Below, piece after piece: positions 34,483-43,216 of a stretch of 64,000 nt of DNA. The notes beneath the pieces were generated by a model. The model ran no database searches. It was not told where the DNA came from and was given only the letters and a program-made list of their open reading frames with translations. Origin of the DNA: Cellulomonas hominis (GTDB lineage Bacteria > Actinomycetota > Actinomycetes > Actinomycetales > Cellulomonadaceae). Numbering within the stretch: position 1 is the stretch's first letter; each line of letters starts with the position of its first letter. The position numbers and the translations under genes are program-made. The DNA lies in the NCBI RefSeq assembly GCF_014201095.1, contig NZ_JACHDN010000001.1, forward strand, positions 4,402,001 to 4,466,000, read 5' to 3'.

Positions 34483-35985
34483 GTGCCCCGAGTGACGTTG
34501 ACCTCCGCGAACCCCACCCGCCAGACCGCCGACGCGCTCGTCGTCGCGGTCGCCAGCAGCCCGGACGGCCCGCGGGTCGTCGGCGCGGACTGGCTGCCCT
34601 CCGAGACCGCCGCCCAGGTGCGCGACCTCGCCGGCGTGCTCGGCATCACCGGCGCGGCCGACGAGGTCCGCCGGCTGCCCGCCGCCGCCGCGCTCGCCGC
34701 CCGCACCGTGGTGCTGACCGGCCTGGGCGACCTGCCCGCCGGGGCGGCCCCGGACGCCGAGGCCCTGCGCCGCGCCGCCGGCGCCGCCCTGCGGGAGGTC
34801 ACCGGCGTGCGCACCGTCGCCGTCGCGCTGCCCGCCGAGGACGCCGAGCAGGTCGCGGCCGTCGTCGAGGGCGCGCTGCTCGGCGCCTACGCGTACACCC
34901 GCTACCGCAGCGGCGAGAAGGCGGCCGACACCGCGCCCGCCGCCGAGATCACCGTGCTGACCCCGCGCGCCCGCGACAAGGCCGCTTCCCGTGCGGTCGC
35001 CCGCGCCGAGGTCCTGGCCGCCGCCGTGCACGGCGTGCGCGACCTGGTGAACGCCGCGCCGAACGACCTGTTCCCCGCCGCGTTCGCGGACGCCGCCAAG
35101 GCCGCGGTCAAGGACGCGGGCGTCCGGTCCCTCAAGGTCACCGTCCTGGACGAGAAGGCCCTCGCGGCCGGCGGCTACGGCGGCATCCTCGGCGTCGGCC
35201 AGGGCTCGGCCCGCCCGCCGCGCCTCGTCAAGGTCGCCTACGCCCCGTCCCGGCCGGCCGCGAAGGTCGCCCTGGTCGGCAAGGGCATCACGTTCGACTC
35301 CGGCGGCATCTCGATCAAGCCGGCCGCCGGCATGGACGCCATGAAGTCCGACATGGCGGGCGCCGCCGCCGTGCTGCACACCGTCGTCGCCGCCGCCCGG
35401 CTCGAGCTCCCCGTCGCCGTCACCGGCTGGCTGTGCCTCGCGGAGAACATGCCGTCCGGCACCGCGCAGCGCCCGTCCGACGTGCTGACCATCCGCGGCG
35501 GGAAGACCGTCGAGGTGCTCAACACCGACGCCGAGGGCCGCCTCGTCATGGCCGACGGCCTGGTCGCCGCCGTCGAGGAGAAGCCCGACGTCGTCCTCGA
35601 CATCGCCACCCTGACCGGTGCCCAGCTCGTCGCGCTCGGCCCGCGCGTGTCGGCGGTCATGGGCGACGACGCCACCCGCACCGAGGTCGTCGACGCCGCC
35701 GGCGCCGCGGGCGAGTCGTTCTGGCCGATGCCGCTGCCCGCCGACCTCCGCGCGGGCCTGAAGTCGAAGGTCGCGGACCTCGCGAACATCGGGGACCGGT
35801 TCGGCGGCATGCTGACCGCCGGCATCTTCCTGCAGGAGTTCGTCGGGTCGACCCCGTGGGCGCACCTCGACATCGCCGGGCCCGCGTTCAACGAGAAGGC
35901 GCCGTTCGGCTACACCCCCGCCGGCGGCACCGGCGTGGGCGTCCGCACGATGCTGGCCCTGATCGAGGCGCGCGCCGCCCGCTGA
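34483..35985 (+). CDS. pepA: Leucyl aminopeptidase (M17)
   Basis: 500 aa. Cytosolic dinuclear-metal aminopeptidase. The catalytic domain starts after about residue 170 and shows VGKGITFDSGGISIKPA (metal Lys and Asp), MKSDMAGAAAVLHT and NTDAEGRLVMADGL, the family signature with metal-binding Asp and Glu and catalytic Arg. The N-terminal domain is Ala-rich, as in other actinobacterial members. The start is GTG at 34483, six bases after the TAGAGT box. It corresponds to pepB (Rv2213) of M. tuberculosis. A 13-bp stem terminator follows. Confidence 0.94.
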   Translation: MPRVTLTSANPTRQTADALVVAVASSPDGPRVVGADWLPSETAAQVRDLAGVLGITGAADEVRRLPAAAALAARTVVLTGLGDLPAGAAPDAEALRRAAGAALREVTGVRTVAVALPAEDAEQVAAVVEGALLGAYAYTRYRSGEKAADTAPAAEITVLTPRARDKAASRAVARAEVLAAAVHGVRDLVNAAPNDLFPAAFADAAKAAVKDAGVRSLKVTVLDEKALAAGGYGGILGVGQGSARPPRLVKVAYAPSRPAAKVALVGKGITFDSGGISIKPAAGMDAMKSDMAGAAAVLHTVVAAARLELPVAVTGWLCLAENMPSGTAQRPSDVLTIRGGKTVEVLNTDAEGRLVMADGLVAAVEEKPDVVLDIATLTGAQLVALGPRVSAVMGDDATRTEVVDAAGAAGESFWPMPLPADLRAGLKSKVADLANIGDRFGGMLTAGIFLQEFVGSTPWAHLDIAGPAFNEKAPFGYTPAGGTGVGVRTMLALIEARAAR

Positions 35986-36003
35986 CCCCGGCGGCGCCCG
36001 CCA

Positions 36004-36041
36004 CGTGTGCCCGGTGCCCCTCGGGGGTCACCGGGCACACG
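36004..36041 (+). terminator. Hairpin terminator after pepA
   Basis: CGTGTGCCCGGTG (36004-36016) and its exact complement (36029-36041) enclose an inner CCCC/GGGG stem, 18 bases after the stop. Confidence 0.75.
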
Positions 36042-36093
36042 CGCACCCGGACGGTCCGCCCCCGCGCCACCTGCGCGTGCGCCGGGCCAGCGT

Positions 36094-36161
36094 CGAGATC
36101 GGTCGTCCCGGCCGAGATCGGCCCCTGCACCGACCGATCTGGGTGCGCACGACCGATCTCG
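36094..36161. repeat. GATCGG repeat cluster (inverted)
   Basis: CGAGATCGGTCGT (36094-36106) is the exact complement of ACGACCGATCTCG (36149-36161). Two further copies of the core lie between (CGAGATCGG at 36113-36121; CCGATCT at 36134-36140). It lies in the 290-bp gap 35986-36275, where I see no gene. Confidence 0.6.
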
Positions 36162-36275
36162 GCGCAGCGGACAGCGCGGGGCCGGCCCGGCGGGGATGCC
36201 GGGAGGCGAGAGTGCACGCGGGCGTGCCACGGCGGGGCACTCCCCGTTCGCGGCACCCGCCCGCGGGCGGGCGGG

Positions 36276-36665
36276 TCAGGAGGGGTCGGCGGCGCGGCGT
36301 GCCGCGCGCTCCCGGGCGGCGCGCTCGCGCTCGATGCGCTGGCGGCTGTTCCAGTCCCGCATGCGCTGCGGGTAGCCGGTGCGCTGGACGTCGTAGATCG
36401 GCAGGTCGAGCACCTTGGCCAGGTCGTACGCGGCCCGGGGGTCGGGGACGCGTCGGCGGGTCCACTCCCCGTCGGACGCGATGAGCATGAGCGTGGTCTG
36501 GGTGACGTTGGTCTGGGGCTCGAGGTACGCCTCGACGCCGATCCGGGTGCGCGCGAACTCACGGAAGTGCTCGGTGGTCTCCTCGCGGGCGGCGCGGCCG
36601 GTCGGCGGCGCGCCGTCGGACGCGGGGGTCGCGGCGGCCTTGCGGCGGCGGGAGAACAGGCCCAT
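36276..36665 (-). CDS. Conserved small protein, function unknown
   Basis: 129 aa. It begins MGLFSRRRKAAATPASDG, followed by REFARTRIGVEAYLEPQTNV, LMLIASDGEWTRRRVPD, AKVLDLPIYDVQRTGYPQRM and a highly charged C-terminal helix. This pattern recurs in small actinobacterial proteins that databases often label oxidoreductase, but I see no cofactor motif, so I leave the function open. The ATG at 36665 is supported by TACCCT six bases upstream; the upstream extension to 36734 looks spurious. Confidence 0.75.
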   Translation of the reverse strand: MGLFSRRRKAAATPASDGAPPTGRAAREETTEHFREFARTRIGVEAYLEPQTNVTQTTLMLIASDGEWTRRRVPDPRAAYDLAKVLDLPIYDVQRTGYPQRMRDWNSRQRIERERAARERAARRAADPS

Positions 36666-36671
36666 GCCGGG

Positions 36672-36677
36672 AGGGTA
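36672..36677 (-). promoter_or_regulatory. -10 hexamer TACCCT for the small conserved protein gene
   Basis: Ends six bases before the ATG at 36665; no Shine-Dalgarno. Confidence 0.5.
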
Positions 36678-36869
36678 ACCGGGCGGACCGGCCCCGGGCT
36701 GGGAGTTCACCCCCGCGATCGGGCTCGAGCACACGGCCCAGACATGGGATGACTGTTCCCAGAATCACATGTCACCGGCCGTGGTCTGGGTCGTCCGGCC
36801 TATGCGGAGATGACAAGATGGGGCAGAACAACCGCGTTCCACCTATGTCTGCGCCGGAGGAGTCCACAC

Positions 36870-38255
36870 GTGTCCGACACGACCGGGTCCGCTTTCGACA
36901 TCGTCGTCCTGGGCGGAGGGAGTGGCGGCTACGCGGCCGCGCTCCGCGGCGCCCAGCTCGGCCTGAGCGTCGCCCTCATCGAGGCCGACAAGGTCGGCGG
37001 CACCTGCCTGCACAAGGGGTGCATCCCCACCAAGGCCCTGCTGCACGCGGCCGAGCTCGCCGACAACGCCCGTGAGGGCGCGCACTTCGGCGTGCACACG
37101 CAGCTGCAGGGCATCGACATGAACGGCGTCAACGAGTACAAGGACTCGGTGATCGGCCGCCTCTACAAGGGTCTGCAGGGCCTCATCAAGTCCCGCAAGA
37201 TCACCGTGATCGAGGGCTACGGCAAGCTCGTCGCGCAGGACACCGTCGAGGTGAACGGCCAGCGGGTCACCGGCAGGAACATCGTGCTCGGCACGGGCTC
37301 GTACGCCCGGTCGCTGCCCGGCCTGGAGATCGGCGGGCGCGTCATCACCTCCGACCAGGCCCTCAAGCTCGACTGGGTCCCGAAGTCGGCGATCATCCTC
37401 GGCGGCGGCGTCATCGGCTCGGAGTTCGCGTCGGTGTGGAAGTCGTTCGGTGCGGACGTCACGATCATCGAGGCGCTCCCCCACCTGGTCCCGAACGAGG
37501 ACGAGGCGCTGTCCAAGGCGTTCGAGCGGGCGTTCCGCAAGCGCGGCATCAACTTCAACCTGGGCGTCCGGTTCTCCGGCGTGACCCAGGACGACAGCGG
37601 CGTGCACGTCTCGCTCGAGGACGGCAAGACGTTCGACGCGGACCTGCTGCTCGTCGCGGTCGGGCGCGGCCCGTCGACCTCCGGCCTCGGCTACGAGGAG
37701 CAGGGCCTCACCCTGGACCGCGGCTTCGTCATCACGAACGAGCGCCTGCACACCGGCGTCGGCAACGTCTACGCGGTCGGCGACATCGTCCCGGGCCTGC
37801 AGCTCGCGCACCGCGGGTTCGCCCAGGGCATCTTCGTGGCCGAGGAGATCGCGGGCCTGAACCCGCAGCCGATCGTCGAGTCCGGCATCCCCCGCGTCAC
37901 GTACTCCGACCCGGAGGTCGCGTCCGTCGGCCTGACCGAGGCCAAGGCCAAGGAGGTGCACGGGGCCGACGCGATCGAGACCCTGGAGTACAACCTCGGC
38001 GGCAACGGCAAGAGCCAGATCCTCGCGACGACGGGCTTCGTCAAGCTCGTGCGCCAGAAGGACGGCCCGGTCGTCGGCGTCCACATGATCGGCGCGCGCG
38101 TCGGCGAGCTCATCGGCGAGGGCCAGCTCATCGTGAACTGGGAGGCCTACCCCGAGGACGTCGCGGCGCTCGTGCACGCCCACCCGACGCAGAACGAGGC
38201 TCTCGGCGAGGCGCACCTGGCGCTGGCCGGCAAGCCGCTGCACGCCCACAACTGA
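36870..38255 (+). CDS. lpdA: Dihydrolipoyl dehydrogenase (E3)
   Basis: 461 aa. Reoxidises dihydrolipoyl groups on E2 subunits with FAD and NAD. FAD loop GGGSGG (15-20), redox disulfide Cys46-Cys51 (GGTCLHKGCIPTK), NAD loop GGGVIGSEFAS (about 190) and the C-terminal active His-Glu dyad in HAHPTQNEALGE. The GTG at 36870 is preferred over an upstream ATG at 36810 because GGAGGA stands about eight bases before it and the protein then starts VSDTTGSAFDIVVLGGG. It is followed after 30 bp by the E2 gene, forming a clear functional pair. Confidence 0.95.
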   Translation: MSDTTGSAFDIVVLGGGSGGYAAALRGAQLGLSVALIEADKVGGTCLHKGCIPTKALLHAAELADNAREGAHFGVHTQLQGIDMNGVNEYKDSVIGRLYKGLQGLIKSRKITVIEGYGKLVAQDTVEVNGQRVTGRNIVLGTGSYARSLPGLEIGGRVITSDQALKLDWVPKSAIILGGGVIGSEFASVWKSFGADVTIIEALPHLVPNEDEALSKAFERAFRKRGINFNLGVRFSGVTQDDSGVHVSLEDGKTFDADLLLVAVGRGPSTSGLGYEEQGLTLDRGFVITNERLHTGVGNVYAVGDIVPGLQLAHRGFAQGIFVAEEIAGLNPQPIVESGIPRVTYSDPEVASVGLTEAKAKEVHGADAIETLEYNLGGNGKSQILATTGFVKLVRQKDGPVVGVHMIGARVGELIGEGQLIVNWEAYPEDVAALVHAHPTQNEALGEAHLALAGKPLHAHN

Positions 38256-38285
38256 CCACAAGGATCGAAGGAGACACGAGCGGTC

Positions 38286-40088
38286 ATGTCCGACAACGTG
38301 CAGCTTCCCGCCCTCGGCGAGTCCGTCACCGAGGGCACCGTCACCCGCTGGCTCAAGAACGTGGGTGACCGCGTCGAGGTCGACGAGCCCCTGCTCGAGA
38401 TCTCGACCGACAAGGTCGACACCGAGGTCCCGTCGCCGTTCGCCGGCGTGCTGGAGCAGATCCTGGTGCAGGAGGACGAGACCGCCGAGGTCGGCGCCGT
38501 CCTGGCCGTGATCGGCGACGGCTCGGGCTCGGGCGAGGCCCCGGCGGAGCAGGCGCCCGCGCAGCAGGAGGCCGCCCCGGCCGAGCAGCCCACGCAGGGC
38601 GAGGGCTACGGCGACCCGGCCCCCGAGGCCGAGACGGCCGCGGCGCCCGCGCCCGCCGCGCAGGAGCAGGCCGCCCCCGCGGCCGAGACGTCCGGCGACG
38701 GCCAGCGGGTCACCCTGCCGGCGCTCGGCGAGTCCGTCACCGAGGGCACCGTCACCCGCTGGCTGAAGCAGGTCGGCGACAGCGTCGAGGTCGACGAGCC
38801 GCTGCTCGAGATCTCGACCGACAAGGTCGACACCGAGGTCCCGTCGCCGTTCGCCGGCACGCTCCAGCAGATCCTGGTGGGCGAGGACGAGACCGCCGAG
38901 GTCGGCGCCCCGCTCGCCGTGATCGGCTCGGGTGCCGCGCCGACGGCCTCCGCGCCGGCCCAGGACGGCGCCGCCCAGGCCGCCGCCCCCGCCGCGACCG
39001 AGGCCGCGCCGCAGGTCGCCGCGCCGGAGGAGGCCCCCGCGCCGACGCCGGCCCCGGTTCCGGCCCCGACGCAGCAGGCCGCCCCCGCGCAGCCCGCCGC
39101 CCCGGCGGCTCCGGCCGCGCCCGCGGCCCCCGCCCAGGCCCAGGGCTCGTACCTCACGCCCCTGGTCCGCAAGCTGGCCGCCGAGAAGGGCGTCGACGTG
39201 GCGTCCCTGACCGGCACCGGCGTCGGCGGACGCATCCGCAAGGAGGACGTGCTCGAGGCCGCCGCGAAGGCGGAGGAGGCCGCCAAGGCCGCCGCCGCCC
39301 AGCAGGCCCCTGCGGCAGCCCCGGCCGCCGCCGCCCCGGCCGCCGCGCCGAAGCCGGTCGAGCCGTCGCCGCTGCGCGGCACCACCGAGAAGGCCAGCCG
39401 CCTGCGGCAGGTCATCGCGGAGCGCATGGTCGACGCCCTGCACAGCCAGGCGCAGCTGACCTCCGTGGTCGAGGTCGACGTCACCAAGGTGGCGAAGCTC
39501 CGGGCCCGCGCGAAGGACTCCTTCAAGGCCCGCGAGGGCGTCAACCTCACGTTCCTGCCGTTCTTCGTGCAGGCCGCGGTCGAGGCGCTCAAGGTGCACC
39601 CGAAGATCAACGGCGTGCTCGAGGGCAAGGAGATCACCTACCACGGCTCCGAGAACATCGGCATCGCGGTGGACACCGAGCGCGGCCTGGTCGTGCCGGT
39701 CATCCGCGACGCGGGCGACCTCAACCTCGCGGGCATCGGCCGCAAGATCGCCGACCTCGCGGGCCGCACGCGCGCCAACAAGGTCACCCCGGACGAGCTG
39801 TCCGGCGCGACCTTCACGGTGACGAACACGGGTTCGGGCGGCGCGCTGTTCGACACGCCGATCGTCCCCGGCGGCACCTCCGCGATCCTCGGCACCGGCG
39901 CGATCGTCAAGCGCCCGGTCGTCGTCAAGGGCGCGGACGGCGAGGAGGTCATCGCGATCCGGTCGATGTGCTACCTGGCCCTGTCGTACGACCACCGGCT
40001 GGTGGACGGTGCGGACGCCTCGCGGTACCTCATGACCGTGAAGCAGCGGATCGAGGAGGGCGCGTTCGAGGCCGAGGTCGGCCTCTGA
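38286..40088 (+). CDS. sucB: Dihydrolipoamide acyltransferase E2 with two lipoyl domains (SucB/DlaT type)
   Basis: 600 aa. Domain order: lipoyl domain 1 (4-80, Lys43 in ISTDKVD), Ala/Pro/Glu linker, lipoyl domain 2 (140-217, Lys180), a second long Ala/Pro linker, peripheral subunit-binding domain (about 297-332, [20 protein letters not shown]), and the catalytic acyltransferase core from about 365, with [13 protein letters not shown] near the C-terminus (active His and Asp). The two lipoyl domains are nearly identical in DNA. Annotation pipelines call this SucB; in mycobacteria and corynebacteria the equivalent E2 serves pyruvate dehydrogenase and a shared PDH/OGDH assembly, so acetyl- or succinyl-transfer cannot be told apart here. 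Confidence 0.92.
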   Translation: MSDNVQLPALGESVTEGTVTRWLKNVGDRVEVDEPLLEISTDKVDTEVPSPFAGVLEQILVQEDETAEVGAVLAVIGDGSGSGEAPAEQAPAQQEAAPAEQPTQGEGYGDPAPEAETAAAPAPAAQEQAAPAAETSGDGQRVTLPALGESVTEGTVTRWLKQVGDSVEVDEPLLEISTDKVDTEVPSPFAGTLQQILVGEDETAEVGAPLAVIGSGAAPTASAPAQDGAAQAAAPAATEAAPQVAAPEEAPAPTPAPVPAPTQQAAPAQPAAPAAPAAPAAPAQAQGSYLTPLVRKLAAEKGVDVASLTGTGVGGRIRKEDVLEAAAKAEEAAKAAAAQQAPAAAPAAAAPAAAPKPVEPSPLRGTTEKASRLRQVIAERMVDALHSQAQLTSVVEVDVTKVAKLRARAKDSFKAREGVNLTFLPFFVQAAVEALKVHPKINGVLEGKEITYHGSENIGIAVDTERGLVVPVIRDAGDLNLAGIGRKIADLAGRTRANKVTPDELSGATFTVTNTGSGGALFDTPIVPGGTSAILGTGAIVKRPVVVKGADGEEVIAIRSMCYLALSYDHRLVDGADASRYLMTVKQRIEEGAFEAEVGL

Positions 40089-40108
40089 CCGCTCGCTGAG
40101 CGACACCC

Positions 40109-40145
40109 CGGCGCCCCGGTGACCCTCGCGGTCCCCGGGGCGCCG
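40109..40145 (+). terminator. Hairpin terminator after the lpdA-sucB pair
   Basis: CGGCGCCCCGG (40109-40119) and its exact complement (40135-40145) with a 15-nt loop, 20 bases after the E2 stop. Confidence 0.7.
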
Positions 40146-40173
40146 TCGTGTTGCCGGCCCCGCGGGCCGCGGC

Positions 40174-40179
40174 TACCGT
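40174..40179 (+). promoter_or_regulatory. -10 hexamer TACCGT for the PF10091 gene
   Basis: TACCGT places a transcription start near 40186, just upstream of an inverted repeat and about 60 bases before the ATG at 40245. Confidence 0.4.
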
Positions 40180-40189
40180 GCTGGCGCCC

Positions 40190-40210
40190 TTTCGACAACG
40201 GACGTCGAAA
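40190..40210. promoter_or_regulatory. Candidate operator TTTCGAC-N7-GTCGAAA
   Basis: A perfect 7-bp inverted repeat (40190-40196 and 40204-40210) directly after the predicted transcription start, in the leader of the secreted PF10091 gene. It may be bound by the LacI-type regulator encoded just downstream on the other strand. Confidence 0.45.
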
Positions 40211-40244
40211 TCTCGGTGTCCCGGAGCCACGAGGATGTGTCCCC

Positions 40245-42131
40245 ATGCGCGAACCGACGCCCGCCGACCGGCGCGAGCGACCCGCACCCCCCACCCGCCG
40301 GCGCCACCGACGCGGGGCCGCGGCCGCGGTGGCCGCGCTCGGCCTGACCGGCGCCCTGCTGGTCCCGTCCCCCGCCCTCGCGGGCAACGGCAACGGGAAC
40401 GGCAACGGCGGCCACGGCAACGGCCGCGACACGGCTCAGCTCCGCACGTGGCTCGCCGACACGTACACCTCGCTCGAGGCGATGACCGCCCCGGCGACCG
40501 GGCTCGTGTCCGACAACATCGCCAGCAACCTCGACCCGGCGACCGCGAGCGCGTACACCTCCCCCACGAACATCGGCGGCTACCTGTGGTCCACGGTCGT
40601 CGCGCGCGACCTGGGCCTGCTCGACGGCGACGAGGCCCGGGACCGGATGGCCACCACGCTGGGCACCCTGGCGACGATGGACCGGCACGACGAGTCCGGC
40701 ATGTTCTACAACTGGTACGACCCGGCCACCGGCGACCGCGTCGACACCTGGCCGGACGACGGCGCGGTCGTCGAGCACTTCCTGTCCTCGGTGGACAACG
40801 GCTGGCTGGCCGCCGCGCTGCGGGTCGTCGCGAGCGCCGAGCCGAGCCTCGCGGACGAGGCCACCGCGCTGTACGACTCGATGCACTTCGGCGTCTACTA
40901 CAACCCCGAGGGCCGGCCGGACCTCGGGGTCGGGCTGATCCGCGGCGGGTTCTGGGACGAGGAGCCGGCGGGCTGCTCGGTGCCGGGCAGCTACACCGGC
41001 GGCGAGACCGTCTACTACACCTGCCACCACTACGACACGACGGTCTCGGAGACCCGGATCGCCCTGTACCTCGGCATCGCGGACGGCGAGATCCCGCCGG
41101 AGGCGTACTGGGGCACGTACCGCACGTTCCCGTCCACCTGCGACTGGTCGTGGCAGGAGCAGCGCCCGAGCGGCGTGACCCGCACGTACGACGGCGTCGA
41201 CGTGTACGAGGGCGTGTACCACGACGGGGAGATGGCGCTGGTGCCCGGCTGGGGCGGCTCGATGTTCGAGGCGCTGATGCCGGACATGCTGATCCCGGAG
41301 TCGGAGTGGGCGCCGCGGTCCTGGGGCGTGAACCACCCGCTGGTCGTCGAGGCCCAGAAGCGGCACGGGCTGGACGAGGCCGGCTACGGCTACTGGGGCT
41401 TCTCCCCCGCGAGCAACCCGCACGGCGGCTACGCGGAGTACGGCGTGGACGCCCTCGGCATGCGGTCGGACGGCTACCTGTCGGACGGCACGACCGACGT
41501 CGACCTCGGCTTCGCGGGCTGCCGCGAGGCCACCAACCCGGACCCGGAGTTCGGCGACGGCGTCGTCACCCCGCACGCGGCCTTCCTGGGCCTCGAGTAC
41601 GACCCCCGCGGCGTCGTGGACAACCTGCGCCGGATCGCCGCGGACTTCGACGCGTACGGGCCCGGCGGGTTCGCCGACGCGGTCGCCGTGCGCTCCGGCA
41701 CCGTCGCGCAGCGGCACCTGTCGCTCGACCAGGCGATGATCGTCGCCGCCATCGGCAACCACCTGGGCGACGGCCTGCTCCGCGACTACGTCGTCGGGCC
41801 CGACATGGAGCAGAACCTGCGGCCGGTGCTGGCGGCCGAGGTGTTCTCGTCGGCGGCCGAGCCCGTGCGGCCGGCGGTGACCGAGCCGCGCCGCCCCGTC
41901 GGGACGCTCGACCGCCTGGCCGGGACCGGCGAGCCGGGCGCGCACCTGACCGTCACCGGCGCCGCCGGGGTCTGGTGCACGGCCGACGTCGCCGCGGACG
42001 GCACCTGGGCGTGCGCCGTGCCGCCGGTGACGACGCCGGGCGCCCACCGGGTCACGGCGAGCACCACGAACGACGCCGGGATCACCGTCGAGGGCCGCAC
42101 CGTCACCCTGAAGGTGAACGGGCGCGGCTGA
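40245..42131 (+). CDS. Secreted glucoamylase-like (PF10091) family protein
   Basis: 628 aa. A long basic signal peptide (RRRHRRG then a hydrophobic core, cleavage after PSPALA near 46) makes it exported; the twin Arg suggests but does not prove Tat. The main domain (about 60-540) matches the PF10091 glycoamylase-like fold, an (alpha/alpha)6 barrel that includes GH144 endo-beta-1,2-glucanases: ESGMFYNWYDPATG, VDNGWLAAALRVV, WGGSMFEALMPDML and LSLDQAMIVAAIGNHL. The C-terminal 85 residues form an Ig-like domain. The ATG at 40245 has GAGGA nine bases upstream. The exact substrate is unknown; beta-1,2-glucan is one option. Confidence 0.82.
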   Translation: MREPTPADRRERPAPPTRRRHRRGAAAAVAALGLTGALLVPSPALAGNGNGNGNGGHGNGRDTAQLRTWLADTYTSLEAMTAPATGLVSDNIASNLDPATASAYTSPTNIGGYLWSTVVARDLGLLDGDEARDRMATTLGTLATMDRHDESGMFYNWYDPATGDRVDTWPDDGAVVEHFLSSVDNGWLAAALRVVASAEPSLADEATALYDSMHFGVYYNPEGRPDLGVGLIRGGFWDEEPAGCSVPGSYTGGETVYYTCHHYDTTVSETRIALYLGIADGEIPPEAYWGTYRTFPSTCDWSWQEQRPSGVTRTYDGVDVYEGVYHDGEMALVPGWGGSMFEALMPDMLIPESEWAPRSWGVNHPLVVEAQKRHGLDEAGYGYWGFSPASNPHGGYAEYGVDALGMRSDGYLSDGTTDVDLGFAGCREATNPDPEFGDGVVTPHAAFLGLEYDPRGVVDNLRRIAADFDAYGPGGFADAVAVRSGTVAQRHLSLDQAMIVAAIGNHLGDGLLRDYVVGPDMEQNLRPVLAAEVFSSAAEPVRPAVTEPRRPVGTLDRLAGTGEPGAHLTVTGAAGVWCTADVAADGTWACAVPPVTTPGAHRVTASTTNDAGITVEGRTVTLKVNGRG

Positions 42132-42136
42132 GAGGA

Positions 42137-43144
42137 CTACCCGGCTGGTGGTGCTGTGGACTCCCGCACCACCAGCCGGGTCGCCAGCTCGAGGTGCGCC
42201 GGGCCGCGGGTCCCCTCCCGCGCCCGGTGCACCAGCGTGACCGCGGCGTCGCCCATCTCGGCGAGCGGCTGGCGCACGGTGGTCAGCGGCGGGTCGAGCC
42301 ACGGCGTCACGGGCAGGTCGTCGAAGCCCACGACCGACAGGTCCCGCGGCACCCGCACGCCGTGCTCGCGCGCGGCCCGCAGCACGCCCAGCGCGGCGTC
42401 GTCGCTGCCGGCGAAGACCGCGGTCGGCGGGTCGTCCAGCCGCAGCAGCAGGCTGGCGGCCCGGAACCCGCCGTCCACCCCGTAGTCCCCGGTCCGGATG
42501 AGGTCGTCGTCCACCGGCAGCCCGGCCTGGATCAGCGCCGTCCGGTACCCGGCCAGGCGCGCGACGGCGTCGTCCTGCTCCTGGGGGCCGGTGATGGTCG
42601 CGATGCGCCGGTGCCCGAGCGACACGAGGTGCGCGGTCGCGTCCAGGCCGCCGCGGAAGTTCGTGGCCCCGACGGCCAGGACGCCCGCCTCGACCGGCCG
42701 CCGCGGGTCCACGACCACCAGCGGCACGCCCGCGCGCCCCAGGTCGGCCCGGGCTCCGGCGTCCGGGACGCCCACCACGCTCACCAGCCCGTCCGTGCCC
42801 CGGGCCAGCACGTGCCGCACCCACGAGCCGCAGGACTCCGCGTCCGGGTCGACGGTCACCACCAGGTCGGCGCCCAGGCGGGACGCCGCGCGCGCCGCCC
42901 CCCGCACCACGGCCTCCGCCCAGGACGCGTCGAGGTCGAGCATCCGCAGGTCGACGAACCCGGTGCGCCGGCTGCCGGACGGCCGCACGGCGTACCCGTG
43001 CCGGGCGAGCACCCCGGTGACCCGCGCCCGGGTGGCCTCGGCGACGTCGGGGCGGGAGTTCAGCACCTTGGACACCGTGGGGACGGACACCCCGGCCTCG
43101 GCGGCGACGACGGCCAGCGGCGGGGGCGACGGTGCGGCGTCCAT
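42137..43144 (-). CDS. LacI family transcriptional regulator
   Basis: 335 aa. An N-terminal LacI helix-turn-helix (AVVAAEAGVSVPTVSKVLNS, residues about 11-30, with hinge helix following) is joined to a periplasmic-binding-protein-like sensor domain with GHRRIATITGP, TAVFAGSDDAALGVLRA and DLSVVGFDDLPVTPWLDPPL. It converges tail to tail on the secreted PF10091 gene five bases away and is its likely regulator. TAGGGT ends eight bases before the ATG at 43144. The effector sugar is unknown. Confidence 0.92.
   Translation of the reverse strand: MDAAPSPPPLAVVAAEAGVSVPTVSKVLNSRPDVAEATRARVTGVLARHGYAVRPSGSRRTGFVDLRMLDLDASWAEAVVRGAARAASRLGADLVVTVDPDAESCGSWVRHVLARGTDGLVSVVGVPDAGARADLGRAGVPLVVVDPRRPVEAGVLAVGATNFRGGLDATAHLVSLGHRRIATITGPQEQDDAVARLAGYRTALIQAGLPVDDDLIRTGDYGVDGGFRAASLLLRLDDPPTAVFAGSDDAALGVLRAAREHGVRVPRDLSVVGFDDLPVTPWLDPPLTTVRQPLAEMGDAAVTLVHRAREGTRGPAHLELATRLVVRESTAPPAG
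42140..42180. terminator. Terminator-like hairpin inside the 3' end of the LacI gene
   Basis: CCCGGCTGGTGGTGC (42140-42154) and its exact complement (42166-42180) have an 11-nt loop. It lies within the last codons of the regulator and nine bases after the stop of the convergent gene. Confidence 0.6.
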
Positions 43145-43152
43145 GGCGCCCC

Positions 43153-43158
43153 ACCCTA
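43153..43158 (-). promoter_or_regulatory. -10 hexamer TAGGGT for the LacI regulator gene
   Basis: Ends eight bases before the ATG at 43144. Confidence 0.45.
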
Positions 43159-43204
43159 GGCGCGCCGGTGGCCACGCCCCCGCGACGCGCGCCGGCCGGG
43201 ACCG

Positions 43205-43210
43205 TAGGGT
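43205..43210 (+). promoter_or_regulatory. -10 hexamer TAGGGT for the TIGR01777 gene
   Basis: Ends six bases before the ATG at 43217; no Shine-Dalgarno. Confidence 0.5.
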
Positions 43211-43216
43211 CGGCGC

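Noticed and set aside
36276..36665. Oxidoreductase function for the small conserved protein
   Set aside because: Databases often use this label for similar proteins, but no nucleotide-binding loop or catalytic motif is visible in 129 residues.
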